Positions 48,916 through 57,158 of a stretch of DNA of 64,000 nt are shown here, one piece after another. Below the pieces are notes generated by a model. The model was not told where the DNA came from and ran no database searches. It was given only the letters and a program-made list of their open reading frames with translations. Numbering within the stretch: the stretch's first letter is position 1; each line of letters begins with the position of its first letter. Origin of the DNA: a virus; the IMG/VR virus record IMGVR_UViG_3300030110_004304, positions 27,346 through 91,345 of that record. One strand, 5' to 3'. A program made the translations under genes and the position numbers.

Positions 48916-49461
48916 TTACCATTGTTCATCTAAAGAAGGCTCTGCATCTTCAGAAATTACTTTATTTTCTACTACTACAGCTTCTTCTACTTCTTCTACC
49001 GAATTACTAGGAACTTCTGTCACTTCGTCTAAAACGACAGGTTCTTCTTTCACAATCGTTTCATTAGTATAAGAAACATACTTTAAGAAATTATTAGAAC
49101 CTGCGATACCTTCTACTAAGTTAAAATGTAAATCATTTTCAACATTAGTATCCAATTCTAGGATTCTAGCAATGTACTCAAAAGTCCTCTTATCTCTTAT
49201 ACCATAACTTTTATTTAGTATAAAAGTAGTCGGAGTAGCAGTATCAAAAGGAGCCACTACTATTTCATTGTTAGGCATAAAACCAAAAGCAATGTTAGTA
49301 TTACCCCCTACTAAGTTTAAGGCAGCAATAGCTGCTTTATTAAACTGCAATTTTCTCCCTGCTCCCTTTTTATTAAGAGCACTCATTGTAATAACAGGAG
49401 TGTTATATTTTTCTTCCTTCTTTTTATTGAGGGAAGGAACTCCCCAATGTACTTGTTCCAT
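48916..49461 (-). CDS. Recombination/replication accessory protein with acidic Trp tail
   Basis: 181 aa. Residues ~20-130 form a compact alpha/beta domain (KLQFNKAAIAALNL, NTNIAFGFMPNNEIVVAPF). The last ~50 residues are strongly acidic (Glu/Val repeats) and end in PSLDEQW, echoing the SSB-like neighbour's end. It sits between the Sak4-like ATPase and the SSB-like gene. A second ssDNA-binding or loader protein is plausible; not recognised. Confidence 0.65.
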   Translation of the reverse strand: MEQVHWGVPSLNKKKEEKYNTPVITMSALNKKGAGRKLQFNKAAIAALNLVGGNTNIAFGFMPNNEIVVAPFDTATPTTFILNKSYGIRDKRTFEYIARILELDTNVENDLHFNLVEGIAGSNNFLKYVSYTNETIVKEEPVVLDEVTEVPSNSVEEVEEAVVVENKVISEDAEPSLDEQW

Positions 49462-49485
49462 ATTATTTATTTTTATGGTTTATAA

Positions 49486-50160
49486 TTAAATCCCGTAATA
49501 ATCTTTGATAGCATCGCTAACAAGGACTAAATCATTATCTATTGCTTCTTCCTCAAACATCTCCATAGGAGTCTTGCAAGTATTAGCTCCAGAGTTCACA
49601 GTTCTAAAGATGTGCTTATTAGCTTTTCCAGGTGCTTTTTCTATATCTGCATATAACACTATAGAACTAAAGCTTTCTGGACAGAATTTCTCTAGCTGTT
49701 TACCTTGTACACTAATTCTCTCTCTTGCAAACCCATCCTCATCATAATGGGTTTCGGGATGACAAATAGCATAGACGATGATATCGTCACGTAGCTTCTC
49801 ATTGATAGTATTTATCAAGTCATATTGTGATGCTGAAAATTTACCCCACTTCTCAAAACCTTTAGCAGATCTAAAATTGGGATGCATTACAGCGTCAGTC
49901 ATAATCCTCGTCCATGTATCAACGATAACATATTTTATCTTGGGATTTTTGTGTGCTTCTTTCAACTTTTCCATAACGGAAGGCATGTCAGAAGACTTTA
50001 CATAATTACCTTTGCTATCATTATACTTTTCATTGAACTTTTTGAAGGGTAACGCTTTCTGGTCTGTATTAATCCAGAGCGTTTCTTCGGGGTTTAAGTT
50101 CCTACCGGAGGTAGATTTCCCCATACCTGATTTTCCAACCAGGAAACATAATTGTGCCAT
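49486..50160 (-). CDS. Sak4/AAA_24-type RecA-fold ATPase
   Basis: 224 aa. Walker A GKSGMGKS at 9-16 near the very N-terminus, a Walker B-like strand KYVIVDTWTRI with Asp81, and a later strand IIVYAICHPETH carrying a polar sensor. Short phage ATPases of this layout (Sak4) are RecA-like ssDNA annealing or strand-exchange proteins that work with the phage SSB. The neighbouring SSB-like genes and the RecE-like nuclease support a recombination module. Confidence 0.8.
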   Translation of the reverse strand: MAQLCFLVGKSGMGKSTSGRNLNPEETLWINTDQKALPFKKFNEKYNDSKGNYVKSSDMPSVMEKLKEAHKNPKIKYVIVDTWTRIMTDAVMHPNFRSAKGFEKWGKFSASQYDLINTINEKLRDDIIVYAICHPETHYDEDGFARERISVQGKQLEKFCPESFSSIVLYADIEKAPGKANKHIFRTVNSGANTCKTPMEMFEEEAIDNDLVLVSDAIKDYYGI

Positions 50161-50214
50161 AAATTTTTGATTTTTTGTTGTTTAACCTCTATATAAAGAT
50201 ACGAAAATTAGTCA

Positions 50215-51303
50215 TTATTTCCTATCTGAATTTGTTGTTTCTACCTTGCCATAAGCCATGATTTTCCTTATTAAATTAGGGTTGTTTTCAAGATCCTTCG
50301 CAGGAGGAAGTTCCTTAAATTTACCTACTTCGCCTAGGAAGTGCATGCCTACAACTAGACCATCCATTCCGTCTCTATTTTTTAAAATATGATTGGAACG
50401 ATATCGTCTTTGTAAAAGTGTAATAGGGTATCCCCTATGCTTTTCCATACCATATTTAAATGGATGAAAAAGTGCCATAACTGTGTTAGCATCTTCTTGA
50501 GTAGCACCAGTGTCTTTAAAATCAGACAGTTGAGGTTCTTGAGAATCATTTTCCTTACGGTCCATACCCTCTATGCCTCTATTAAACTGTGAAACTACTA
50601 CAGGAGAAAACTTACACATGTTTCTAAAATATACTAATATTTTAGATGCTCTATCTATTGCTTTCTTTTTATTACCCTGGTCTTCTTTATTACCTTCTAT
50701 TAGACCAATATGATCTATAATAACTAAAGTAATAAGAAAAGGGTCTTTGGGAATATACTGAATAACTATGTTATCATCGTTACGTACAAAAGTACCACGA
50801 GCTTCTGCATAGTCCATCAAGTCTTTATATAAATAATTAGGGCTCATACTGCTCCTAAAAAATAAAGTTCTTTTTTGCATTTCATCAAAGTAACCTTCAT
50901 AAGTATCTAAAATATCTAGTACTTTTTTAGGAACCTTATGATTCCCTTTACTATATATTTGATTTACGTTAGTTAGTATACCGTGATCTTCCCAAATCTT
51001 TCGGGCAACAAATTTAGCTAATTTTACTGTGGGCTCTATTTCTAAAGAATAGTAGATTATCTCAAGTTTGTAAAAAGAGTCATTATTTTGTAAATAATCA
51101 TAAGGATGAAACACATAAGCAGAATCGACTAAAGCAGTTTTACCTGTTCCAGTTGCTCCTCCTATAGTATCATATCTTCCTTGTTGAATGTTGCAGACAT
51201 GCGTAGTGAGTCTATTAAACCCCATTGTTAGTCCTACATTATATCCCTTTTTACCTCTATCAATCTCTTTTTTTAAATTATCCCATACTCTTATTTCGTT
51301 CAT
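50215..51303 (-). CDS. dnaB: DnaB-type replicative helicase (SF4)
   Basis: 362 aa. Walker A GGATGTGKT at 48-56, Walker B LVIIDHIGLIEG, then PVVVSQFNRGIE (the H3 glutamine motif), LSDFKDTGATQEDANTV and an arginine-finger-like QRRYRSN. This is the RecA-like ATPase of the hexameric 5'-3' helicase. The usual N-terminal primase-interaction domain is missing (DnaB is ~450 aa), as in several phage helicases; the small helical gene just upstream (51278-51574, 26-bp overlap) might supply it. Confidence 0.85.
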   Translation of the reverse strand: MNEIRVWDNLKKEIDRGKKGYNVGLTMGFNRLTTHVCNIQQGRYDTIGGATGTGKTALVDSAYVFHPYDYLQNNDSFYKLEIIYYSLEIEPTVKLAKFVARKIWEDHGILTNVNQIYSKGNHKVPKKVLDILDTYEGYFDEMQKRTLFFRSSMSPNYLYKDLMDYAEARGTFVRNDDNIVIQYIPKDPFLITLVIIDHIGLIEGNKEDQGNKKKAIDRASKILVYFRNMCKFSPVVVSQFNRGIEGMDRKENDSQEPQLSDFKDTGATQEDANTVMALFHPFKYGMEKHRGYPITLLQRRYRSNHILKNRDGMDGLVVGMHFLGEVGKFKELPPAKDLENNPNLIRKIMAYGKVETTNSDRK

Positions 51304-51574
51304 AAGCTTCTTGTAATTCTTGGAATGTTTGTTTATATTTTTGCTGTCCTTCTTCGTCTAAACTAGAATACCAAGGAAGAAATTGACCACCATTAATTTT
51401 AAGAACGGTTTCTTTATCCACAGACTTAGCTGCCTCTTTCAACATTTTAAATCTTTCTAGTTTACTTTCCATAGATCTACATCCTTCGTATTGTCCATAA
51501 GGACCTTCCGTGAAGATTCTAGCAAATTCCATAACCAAAGCATCCGTCCATTTAAAGGATTCGTCTTTCGCCAT
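51278..51574 (-). CDS. Hypothetical helical protein coupled to the helicase
   Basis: 98 aa, mostly helical (MEFARIFTEGPYGQYEG, then a basic helix, then QEEGQ-like C-terminal helix). It overlaps the helicase start by 26 bp. Because the helicase lacks an N-terminal domain, a loader or interaction role is possible but unproven. Confidence 0.65.
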   Translation of the reverse strand: MAKDESFKWTDALVMEFARIFTEGPYGQYEGCRSMESKLERFKMLKEAAKSVDKETVLKINGGQFLPWYSSLDEEGQQKYKQTFQELQEAYERNKSMG

Positions 51575-51575
51575 T

Positions 51576-51767
51576 TTAATTATTTTTTACGGTGATTTTA
51601 TTTTTGATTTTCTCTAAACAATATATCTCTTCTAACCAGATAGCAGTTTTCGTAGCATCTTCCTGTCTTTCTATAACAGAATATAAGTTATACATTCTAT
51701 CTTCTATAGCTTTGCTCAAAGCATCGTGCTCTGTTTTAGACAGTTCTATGGTATCATTACTACTCAT
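51576..51767 (-). CDS. Hypothetical helical microprotein
   Basis: 63 aa. Highly charged, with a helix from about 8 to 60 (LSKTEHDALSKAIEDRMYN, then EDATKTAIWLEEIYCLEKI) that could form a coiled coil. Overlaps its upstream neighbour by 8 bp and precedes the helicase-linked gene by 1 bp. Not recognised. Confidence 0.6.
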   Translation of the reverse strand: MSSNDTIELSKTEHDALSKAIEDRMYNLYSVIERQEDATKTAIWLEEIYCLEKIKNKITVKNN

Positions 51768-51966
51768 TTTCGATAATGTTTATTCTATTTAATCTATACC
51801 AATGTCCTATTTCTAGTTTATCCTTAGTCACAATGACTTCAATATCGCCAGTTTTAGGGTTATGCATGTGATATAAATTTACTTGTAATTCTGATACTAC
51901 CTGATACTTAGAACAGTTTGTAAAGATTAACAAAGCAAATAATATTAACAGAATAAATTTCTTCAT
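51760..51966 (-). CDS. Small putative lipoprotein
   Basis: 68 aa. A signal sequence MKKFILLILFALLIFTNC ends in a lipobox-like FTNC at Cys18, followed by a beta-rich polar domain. This suggests a lipid-anchored envelope protein made early, for example for superinfection exclusion; that role is inference. The lipobox is not ideal (Asn before Cys). Confidence 0.65.
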   Translation of the reverse strand: MKKFILLILFALLIFTNCSKYQVVSELQVNLYHMHNPKTGDIEVIVTKDKLEIGHWYRLNRINIIENE

Positions 51967-51990
51967 CTTCCTAAGTTAGTAAATTTTGAG

Positions 51991-52296
51991 TTAGTTTTTA
52001 GAATTAGGTCCATTATATTTCCAAACATATTCCGGACTTCCATACTCTCCAAGAACTTTATCTTCTGTTTTTAATAGATGACCAGTATACGTTAAGTTAC
52101 TGATAGCTCTTCTGACAGAAGTTAGCGGCCATTTAAGACATTCTCTTCGTATTATCTTATTTACTTGAGAAGGTGAATACTTTTTTCCTTGTTTAAAAAT
52201 TTCTAAAATAACACTTTCTTGCGATAAGGAAGTATCTATTGCCTTCTTTAATTTACTACCTGTTAAATTGGTAGTATTGTGATAGTTTTTTGCCAT
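51991..52296 (-). CDS. Winged-helix DNA-binding protein
   Basis: 101 aa. The order SQESVILEIFKQGKKYSPSQ, VNKIIRRECLKWPLTSVRRA, ISNLTYTGHLLKT, then GSPEYVWKY reads as helix-helix-recognition helix-beta wing, the winged-helix fold common as a small phage regulator (the TSVRRAISNL helix is typical). Probably a transcription regulator or replication-origin protein of the early block. Its operator is not visible. Confidence 0.75.
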   Translation of the reverse strand: MAKNYHNTTNLTGSKLKKAIDTSLSQESVILEIFKQGKKYSPSQVNKIIRRECLKWPLTSVRRAISNLTYTGHLLKTEDKVLGEYGSPEYVWKYNGPNSKN

Positions 52297-52299
52297 ATC

Positions 52300-52506
52300 T
52301 TATTTTTTTTCGTTAAAAATTCTTATTTTATCTACTAGCCATTCAAAATCAGAATGTTTTCTAGTAGCCAGTAATCTGAAAGATATTTCATCAGCCAGTT
52401 TTCTATATTTTATTTCATTTTTTCTCTCCTTTCTTTTTTTATTAAAATAAATATTATCGAAGTATTTTATTAGTGTCAGTATTATATAGTTAAAATATCC
52501 TCTCAT
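52300..52506 (-). CDS. Hypothetical basic microprotein
   Basis: 68 aa. The start has a hydrophobic, Tyr/Ile-rich stretch (YFNYIILTLIKYFDNIYF) that could be a membrane helix or amphipathic anchor, followed by a very basic KKRKERKNEIKYRK and a helix. Lies 3 bp from the winged-helix gene. Not recognised. Confidence 0.55.
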   Translation of the reverse strand: MRGYFNYIILTLIKYFDNIYFNKKRKERKNEIKYRKLADEISFRLLATRKHSDFEWLVDKIRIFNEKK

Positions 52507-52518
52507 CTTCTTTTGGTT

Positions 52519-53073
52519 TTAAATTGTTGTTGTATTCCAATCAGCACCTTCTTTCCCAACAGTTTGTATAAATACTTCCCATTGTTCCCACAATGCATTA
52601 TTCAAAACAGTCTCCATAGCAGGAAGATACTGAAGCTTACCAACTAATCGTTGTTTAGCTACAAATGCTTCAGTAGCTTTTACAGCCATTTCATGATCTT
52701 TTTTAGTTCTAACTTTTAGAAAATACTTTTTCTCATGTTTAATAGCTAACTGACTTTCAGGATTAGCAGCCCTTAAAACTCTATTATTATGTCTTATAGG
52801 GTAGGCGTTGTAAAATTCCCAGAAGTTGACCTTATCAGATCTAACTCCTAGCAATTTCCCAACATTAGACTTACTGATTGCTGTATCTTTAAACTTAGTT
52901 TTTTCAGTCAATAAATATTTAGTAGAAATAAGGCTATCCCTTATAAGAAGAGCCTCTTTCTTTCCAAATAATTTTTCGATTTTTGTAAACTGTTTATCAT
53001 ACAGCAATGCTAGTAAAACATATTGATTAGGAAGTATATTATTCCTAATTAGTCTATTCACATCTATGTTCAT
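52519..53073 (-). CDS. Hypothetical protein, possible replication initiation role
   Basis: 184 aa. The N-terminal part (NQYVLLALLYDKQFTKIEKL) and FWEFYNAYPIRHNNRVLRAA, then LAIKHEKKYFLKVRTKKDHE, resemble conserved helical proteins found next to replication genes in crAss-like phages. The 'FYNAYP' region recalls DnaD-like or O-like replication proteins. Its start codon overlaps the stop of the 33-aa microprotein (ATGA). Function is inferred weakly from neighbours. Confidence 0.6.
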   Translation of the reverse strand: MNIDVNRLIRNNILPNQYVLLALLYDKQFTKIEKLFGKKEALLIRDSLISTKYLLTEKTKFKDTAISKSNVGKLLGVRSDKVNFWEFYNAYPIRHNNRVLRAANPESQLAIKHEKKYFLKVRTKKDHEMAVKATEAFVAKQRLVGKLQYLPAMETVLNNALWEQWEVFIQTVGKEGADWNTTTI

Positions 53074-53171
53074 TGTTCTAAGTATTTAGTCATACCTAAT
53101 ATAAAGAACATCCATAATGCAAATAAATAAAGACCATAAGCCTCTATGAATCGAATAATTTTGTTTCGCAT
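53070..53171 (-). CDS. 33-aa single-helix membrane microprotein
   Basis: 33 aa: a basic start MRNKIIRFIEA, a membrane helix YGLYLFALWMFFILGM, then TKYLEQ. The ATG lies inside the end of the SF2 helicase gene (28-bp overlap) and its TGA overlaps the next gene's ATG as ATGA. This double coupling argues that it is translated. Function unknown. Confidence 0.65.
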   Translation of the reverse strand: MRNKIIRFIEAYGLYLFALWMFFILGMTKYLEQ

Positions 53172-54361
53172 GTTTCTTGTATTTTAAATTGATTAATAAA
53201 TTCACTTAAAGTTAAATCAGTAATAAGGCTAGGATGTATATCTAATAAACGTTTACGCATCCATTTTTCTTCTTGCGTATTAGGACTATATAGATTTACA
53301 ATAACAGCATGTTTACCATCCTGATATCTAACTACCCTTCCTAATTGCTGGATCATAGTACGTTTAGTCGAATTACTGCCTGCTATTATACCAATAGAAC
53401 AATGAGGGACATTAAATCCCTCATTCAAAGCTTGGACAGAGCTCAAAAAACGAACCTTAGTCCTCTTATCTTTGAATCTTTTTATTACCTCAGTCTGCTC
53501 TTTCTTTTTAAGCTTACTATGAAAAGTCATAGAAATATCACCAAGCTTATCTTGGAGACTATCTGCAAATTCAGTAGTAGCACTGAATATAAGGCCATTC
53601 TTTTCAGGAAATAAATCTACAATGCTTTTGACAGCATTAATTTTGTTCGAATTATTCAAACAAACTTTCTTTCTACTTCTCATAGAGTTGTAGTAAGCAG
53701 CAGCTTGTCCAGCTAACTGTTTATTATCAGATTTAATCCATTCCTGAGCAGTACGAAAAGCTTCCGCTCCTCTGCCTAATTGTGCAGCAAAATGCTTAAA
53801 AGAATTATCAGCTTTCTTATATAATAATAATTCTTCAGATGTTAGGTTAACGGCAACGTTATACACCCTATAAGGACTTATCCAACCTTCATCTAGAGCC
53901 TCATTAACACTAATTTCATCAAACACAGATAAATACTGTAATATTATAGTATGAAAGCCATCCTCTCTTTCAAGAGTAGCTGTCAGCCCCATAATAAACT
54001 TATAAGATGCTTTTTCGAAAATCTTTCTAAAAGTATCTGCAGCATATCTATGTATTTCATCCAGTATTAAGAAATCTACATTATGTTGGTGTTTAATAGC
54101 AGTATTAATTACTAATACTTCTGCTATTTTAATTTTGCTTTTTGAAAGCTCTTGTTCCCATTGCTTTTTCAGTTCTATTGTTGGAACAATAACAAGTACT
54201 GATTTTATATTTGCTTTTTTGACCATTCCTTTAATGGCCATCAAAGCTGTAAAAGTTTTACCGAAACCAGTAGGGTATTGTGCAATACCCTTAAAATTAC
54301 TAGCTCTCCACTTTCGTAAACCTTCTATCTGTCTATTTGTTCTTCCTATATTTGGCTTCAT
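53144..54361 (-). CDS. SF2 helicase, UvsW/XPB-like
   Basis: 405 aa. Motif I PTGFGKTFTA at 30-39, motif II LDEIHRY with DEIH at 101-104, motif III GLTATLERED, motif V LNEGFNVP and motif VI QQLGRVVRY are all in order. It is like T4 UvsW/RAD25-type helicases that unwind recombination and fork intermediates. It starts at the last base of the upstream gene's stop (1-bp overlap) and ends with an embedded microprotein start. Confidence 0.88.
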   Translation of the reverse strand: MKPNIGRTNRQIEGLRKWRASNFKGIAQYPTGFGKTFTALMAIKGMVKKANIKSVLVIVPTIELKKQWEQELSKSKIKIAEVLVINTAIKHQHNVDFLILDEIHRYAADTFRKIFEKASYKFIMGLTATLEREDGFHTIILQYLSVFDEISVNEALDEGWISPYRVYNVAVNLTSEELLLYKKADNSFKHFAAQLGRGAEAFRTAQEWIKSDNKQLAGQAAAYYNSMRSRKKVCLNNSNKINAVKSIVDLFPEKNGLIFSATTEFADSLQDKLGDISMTFHSKLKKKEQTEVIKRFKDKRTKVRFLSSVQALNEGFNVPHCSIGIIAGSNSTKRTMIQQLGRVVRYQDGKHAVIVNLYSPNTQEEKWMRKRLLDIHPSLITDLTLSEFINQFKIQETCETKLFDS

Positions 54362-54597
54362 TACATTATTGGTTTATCCATCGCAACCATTTCTATATGG
54401 CTTTCCGGTAATTTATATATACTCATGAGTTCAATCATCTCAGCATTAGTCATACGAGATAATGTCCCACATCTATCAATAAGAGGAAGTTTCTCTTCCC
54501 CATCTTGTGTATCAAATACCTGGAAAAAATAACCAAGTGACCTATCAGAACCATAAACTATCTCTCTTCCGTCTACTTGTTTGATATATTTACTCAT
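54361..54597 (-). CDS. Hypothetical small protein
   Basis: 78 aa. The sequence SKYIKQVDGREIVYGSDRSLGYFFQVFDT followed by a helix MTNAEMIELMSIYKLPESH looks like a small alpha/beta domain. It shares a base with the SF2 helicase start. No recognisable motif. May be a helicase partner by position. Confidence 0.65.
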   Translation of the reverse strand: MSKYIKQVDGREIVYGSDRSLGYFFQVFDTQDGEEKLPLIDRCGTLSRMTNAEMIELMSIYKLPESHIEMVAMDKPIM

Positions 54598-54599
54598 AT

Positions 54600-54758
54600 T
54601 TATAATTTAGTAGGCCCAGGATAATTATGTAGAGGTTTTTTTCTTTTTGCTTTTCTAATGATTATTCTAGCTGATTTTCCTAAATCAGCATCATTAGGGT
54701 GCAAATCCTCCATAATAATTATCGACTTAGCCAGCATAATTAGCTCGTCATCATTCAT
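54600..54758 (-). CDS. 52-aa hypothetical protein
   Basis: 52 aa: an acidic start MNDDELIMLAKS, an Ile/Met-rich helix, then a very basic segment RIIIRKAKRKKP and the end HNYPGPTKL. The start overlaps the upstream gene by 8 bp and its stop is 2 bp from the next start, so the coding assignment is well supported by packing. Basic and small, perhaps nucleic-acid-binding. Confidence 0.7.
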   Translation of the reverse strand: MNDDELIMLAKSIIIMEDLHPNDADLGKSARIIIRKAKRKKPLHNYPGPTKL

Positions 54759-54987
54759 AAAATTCAGTTTTACATTTTAAAAGTTCTCCGCATTTTTCAT
54801 AATCCTCTCTGTCTTCAGATTCAAAATAATCTATTACAGATTGAATATCTTCATTATCATAAACAAAAGGATTAAAGGGAAAAAACAATACATCAAGATC
54901 AGCCTCGATAATTTCATCGATATCATACTTACCAGTAATTAACCGGTAAGCATTCAACATAGCTACATCTTCATTATATTGTGACAT
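54751..54987 (-). CDS. Hypothetical acidic protein
   Basis: 78 aa, very acidic (DIDEIIEADLDVLFFPFNP, then ESEDREDYEKCGE). No membrane segment. It follows the DNA polymerase gene by 4 bp and overlaps the 52-aa gene. A DNA-mimic or polymerase accessory is possible; nothing specific is visible. Confidence 0.65.
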   Translation of the reverse strand: MSQYNEDVAMLNAYRLITGKYDIDEIIEADLDVLFFPFNPFVYDNEDIQSVIDYFESEDREDYEKCGELLKCKTEFYE

Positions 54988-54991
54988 ATCA

Positions 54992-57004
54992 TTAGTGGGC
55001 CCAAACTTTAGTTATACAAGGTTCAGCCTTCAATTTTATTGTTTTACAAAATCTGTCACCTGCTTTCTCCATACAATTTTTAAGAAGCTCCGCCATTTCA
55101 TTAGCAATAGACTTATCACATTCTAAATGTAACTCATCATGTACTACATTAGGCATTAGCACCTTAAATAATAACCCCCTCTTTTTTAATTCTCTGAAAG
55201 CATAAATGCCAGCTAGTTTAGTAATATCAGCAGAACTACCCTGTATAGGATAATTTAAAGACATTCTTTCCATGTCTCCCTTCTTCATAAAATATTCTCT
55301 AACTAGAGGTTTCAGCTCATTGTTAAAAAGATCAGTATTGCCGAGTTTTTCTTGTTTATATTTAGCCCAAAATCCTTTTTCCTGTACTGTTTTTTCCAGT
55401 CTTTTAAAGTCTTCATAAAACCATATAAAACATTTTCTCTTGCTTACTTCGTTAAACTCTATATAACCTAAATTTAAGACTTTTTGTTTCTCTTTCCTAA
55501 AATATAATGACAATCCAGGGAAAGCTTTAAAGTAGGCTTCATATACTTCTTCTCCTTTATTCAAAGGTAATGATAAATTCTGTGCTATAGTAATTCCAGT
55601 ACCCCCGTAATTAATAGCAAAGCCAGCTCCTTTAGCAATTTGTCTTTTATCTTTATGTAGTTTTTTTATATCAGCCAAGCTAACATCATTTAACTCTAAA
55701 AATATTTTAGAAGCAACAAAAGAATGCATATCTCCCATACCTTTTTCATAAAAATCAAGTAAGTCTACATCTTTAGATTTGTTAGCCAATACAATTTGCT
55801 CCTGGCCACTATAATCAGATACTATTAAAGTATTTGTATTAGTATTCTGAGCAGTAAAACAATTTCTAGTCCTATCATCAGAAGGAATATTTTGCATATT
55901 AGGCTTCTGAGCAATATTCTTTTTCTTGTTTCCTTTTTGACCAGAAGATAATCTACCTGTACTCATAATTTGAGTATAGTTAGTATGTATTCTTCCACTT
56001 ACAGGATTTATATAATCTAAGAAATTGTAACCATAGGTACTGACTTCTTTCTGATATTCTTTATACTTAAGATAAATTTTTACAAGCTTAAATTTCTCTT
56101 TCTGAGAAGTTAAAACCTTTTTATCTACAGAGTCTTTCATAAGACCACTAACTTTATCCTTAACTTGAGTATTTACTCCCAATCTTTTCATCAAAGGAAT
56201 TACTTGTTTCTCACTATTCCAATTAATATTACAACTCACACCTTCTTCAAATAAAGTCAGCTGTTGATTAATAAACTCTGGATATGTATCACTGTTTTCT
56301 AGAATATAACCATCTAAAAGATCTTTTACTGATTTCATGTTAGCTTTATCCTCATCACATTTTTTACTCCATTTCTCTGTGTCTAGAAATACGCCACAAT
56401 ATTCAATATACGCCAATACAGAAACATAATAATTATCTAAAGAAACAGTCTTAACTAAATCATGTTTCTCTATCTCAACCATTTGCTTCCTTTTTATCTC
56501 ATGTAAATACTTTACATCGTCAGCAGCATATTTTATTACTCTTGTACTTAAACCTTCTTTATGAATTACACCTCTTACAGTCTTATCCATTTCTTTTTTA
56601 CAGTATTTATAAGTAAGAAAATCCAAAGCCCTTCTTGCTCTATCATCACCAGTAGTGAGGATGCGTTCAACAAGCATAGTATCATATATTTTAGTAGGAA
56701 CTATTTTTTTATGATATAGAAATGCTAAATCAAACTTAGCATTTTGCATTAAAATCTCTCTTGTTTCCAATAAAGATTTATACAGTCTAACATCTACTGT
56801 TTTACAATCCACTACGAATTGTGTATCAGCATTGCCAAACTGCACAGAAATTAATCCTTTAGTATAAGGATCAAACCCTTCAGTTTCCGAATCAAATGCA
56901 ATACTATCCCAAGAGGATAACATTTCAAGTGATTCTTTTACTGACAGTATACTATAACCAATAGGATTAAAAGCACTACGTTGGTTAGTTACTAAATAAA
57001 TCAT
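54992..57004 (-). CDS. polA: DNA polymerase, family A
   Basis: 670 aa. 3'-5' exonuclease motifs: SIAFDSETEG (Asp38, Glu40), NAKFDLAFLY, and YAADDVKYLH. Polymerase motifs: A, SDYSGQEQ with Asp397; B, KRQIAKGAGFAINYGG (fingers, Lys and Tyr for dNTP binding); C, VVHDELHLE with His622-Asp623-Glu624. No 5' nuclease domain, as in T7-like and many crAss-like PolA. The length is normal for such phage enzymes. It replicates the phage genome with the primase and helicase encoded in the same block. Its start overlaps the upstream microprotein (ATGA). Confidence 0.95.
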   Translation of the reverse strand: MIYLVTNQRSAFNPIGYSILSVKESLEMLSSWDSIAFDSETEGFDPYTKGLISVQFGNADTQFVVDCKTVDVRLYKSLLETREILMQNAKFDLAFLYHKKIVPTKIYDTMLVERILTTGDDRARRALDFLTYKYCKKEMDKTVRGVIHKEGLSTRVIKYAADDVKYLHEIKRKQMVEIEKHDLVKTVSLDNYYVSVLAYIEYCGVFLDTEKWSKKCDEDKANMKSVKDLLDGYILENSDTYPEFINQQLTLFEEGVSCNINWNSEKQVIPLMKRLGVNTQVKDKVSGLMKDSVDKKVLTSQKEKFKLVKIYLKYKEYQKEVSTYGYNFLDYINPVSGRIHTNYTQIMSTGRLSSGQKGNKKKNIAQKPNMQNIPSDDRTRNCFTAQNTNTNTLIVSDYSGQEQIVLANKSKDVDLLDFYEKGMGDMHSFVASKIFLELNDVSLADIKKLHKDKRQIAKGAGFAINYGGTGITIAQNLSLPLNKGEEVYEAYFKAFPGLSLYFRKEKQKVLNLGYIEFNEVSKRKCFIWFYEDFKRLEKTVQEKGFWAKYKQEKLGNTDLFNNELKPLVREYFMKKGDMERMSLNYPIQGSSADITKLAGIYAFRELKKRGLLFKVLMPNVVHDELHLECDKSIANEMAELLKNCMEKAGDRFCKTIKLKAEPCITKVWAH

Positions 57005-57156
57005 TTTAATATTAAATATGTAATTAACACAACCTGTAAAATTATACTTAGGATAGCCAATTTATAGGCTTTCCTAGCTGTTTCGCTACTTCTCATTAGT
57101 TCTTTTTTTAATGCCTCAACTTCAGTAGCTGAGGCTGCATTAATAAATTCTCTCAT
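57001..57156 (-). CDS. 51-aa single-pass membrane protein
   Basis: 51 aa: a charged helix MREFINAASATEVEALKKEL, then basic residues and a membrane helix LAILSIILQVVLITYLIL at the C-terminus. The stop overlaps the DNA polymerase start by 4 bp and the start is 2 bp after the upstream gene. This is a C-tail-anchored topology. Function unknown. Confidence 0.78.
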   Translation of the reverse strand: MREFINAASATEVEALKKELMRSSETARKAYKLAILSIILQVVLITYLILK

Positions 57157-57158
57157 AA

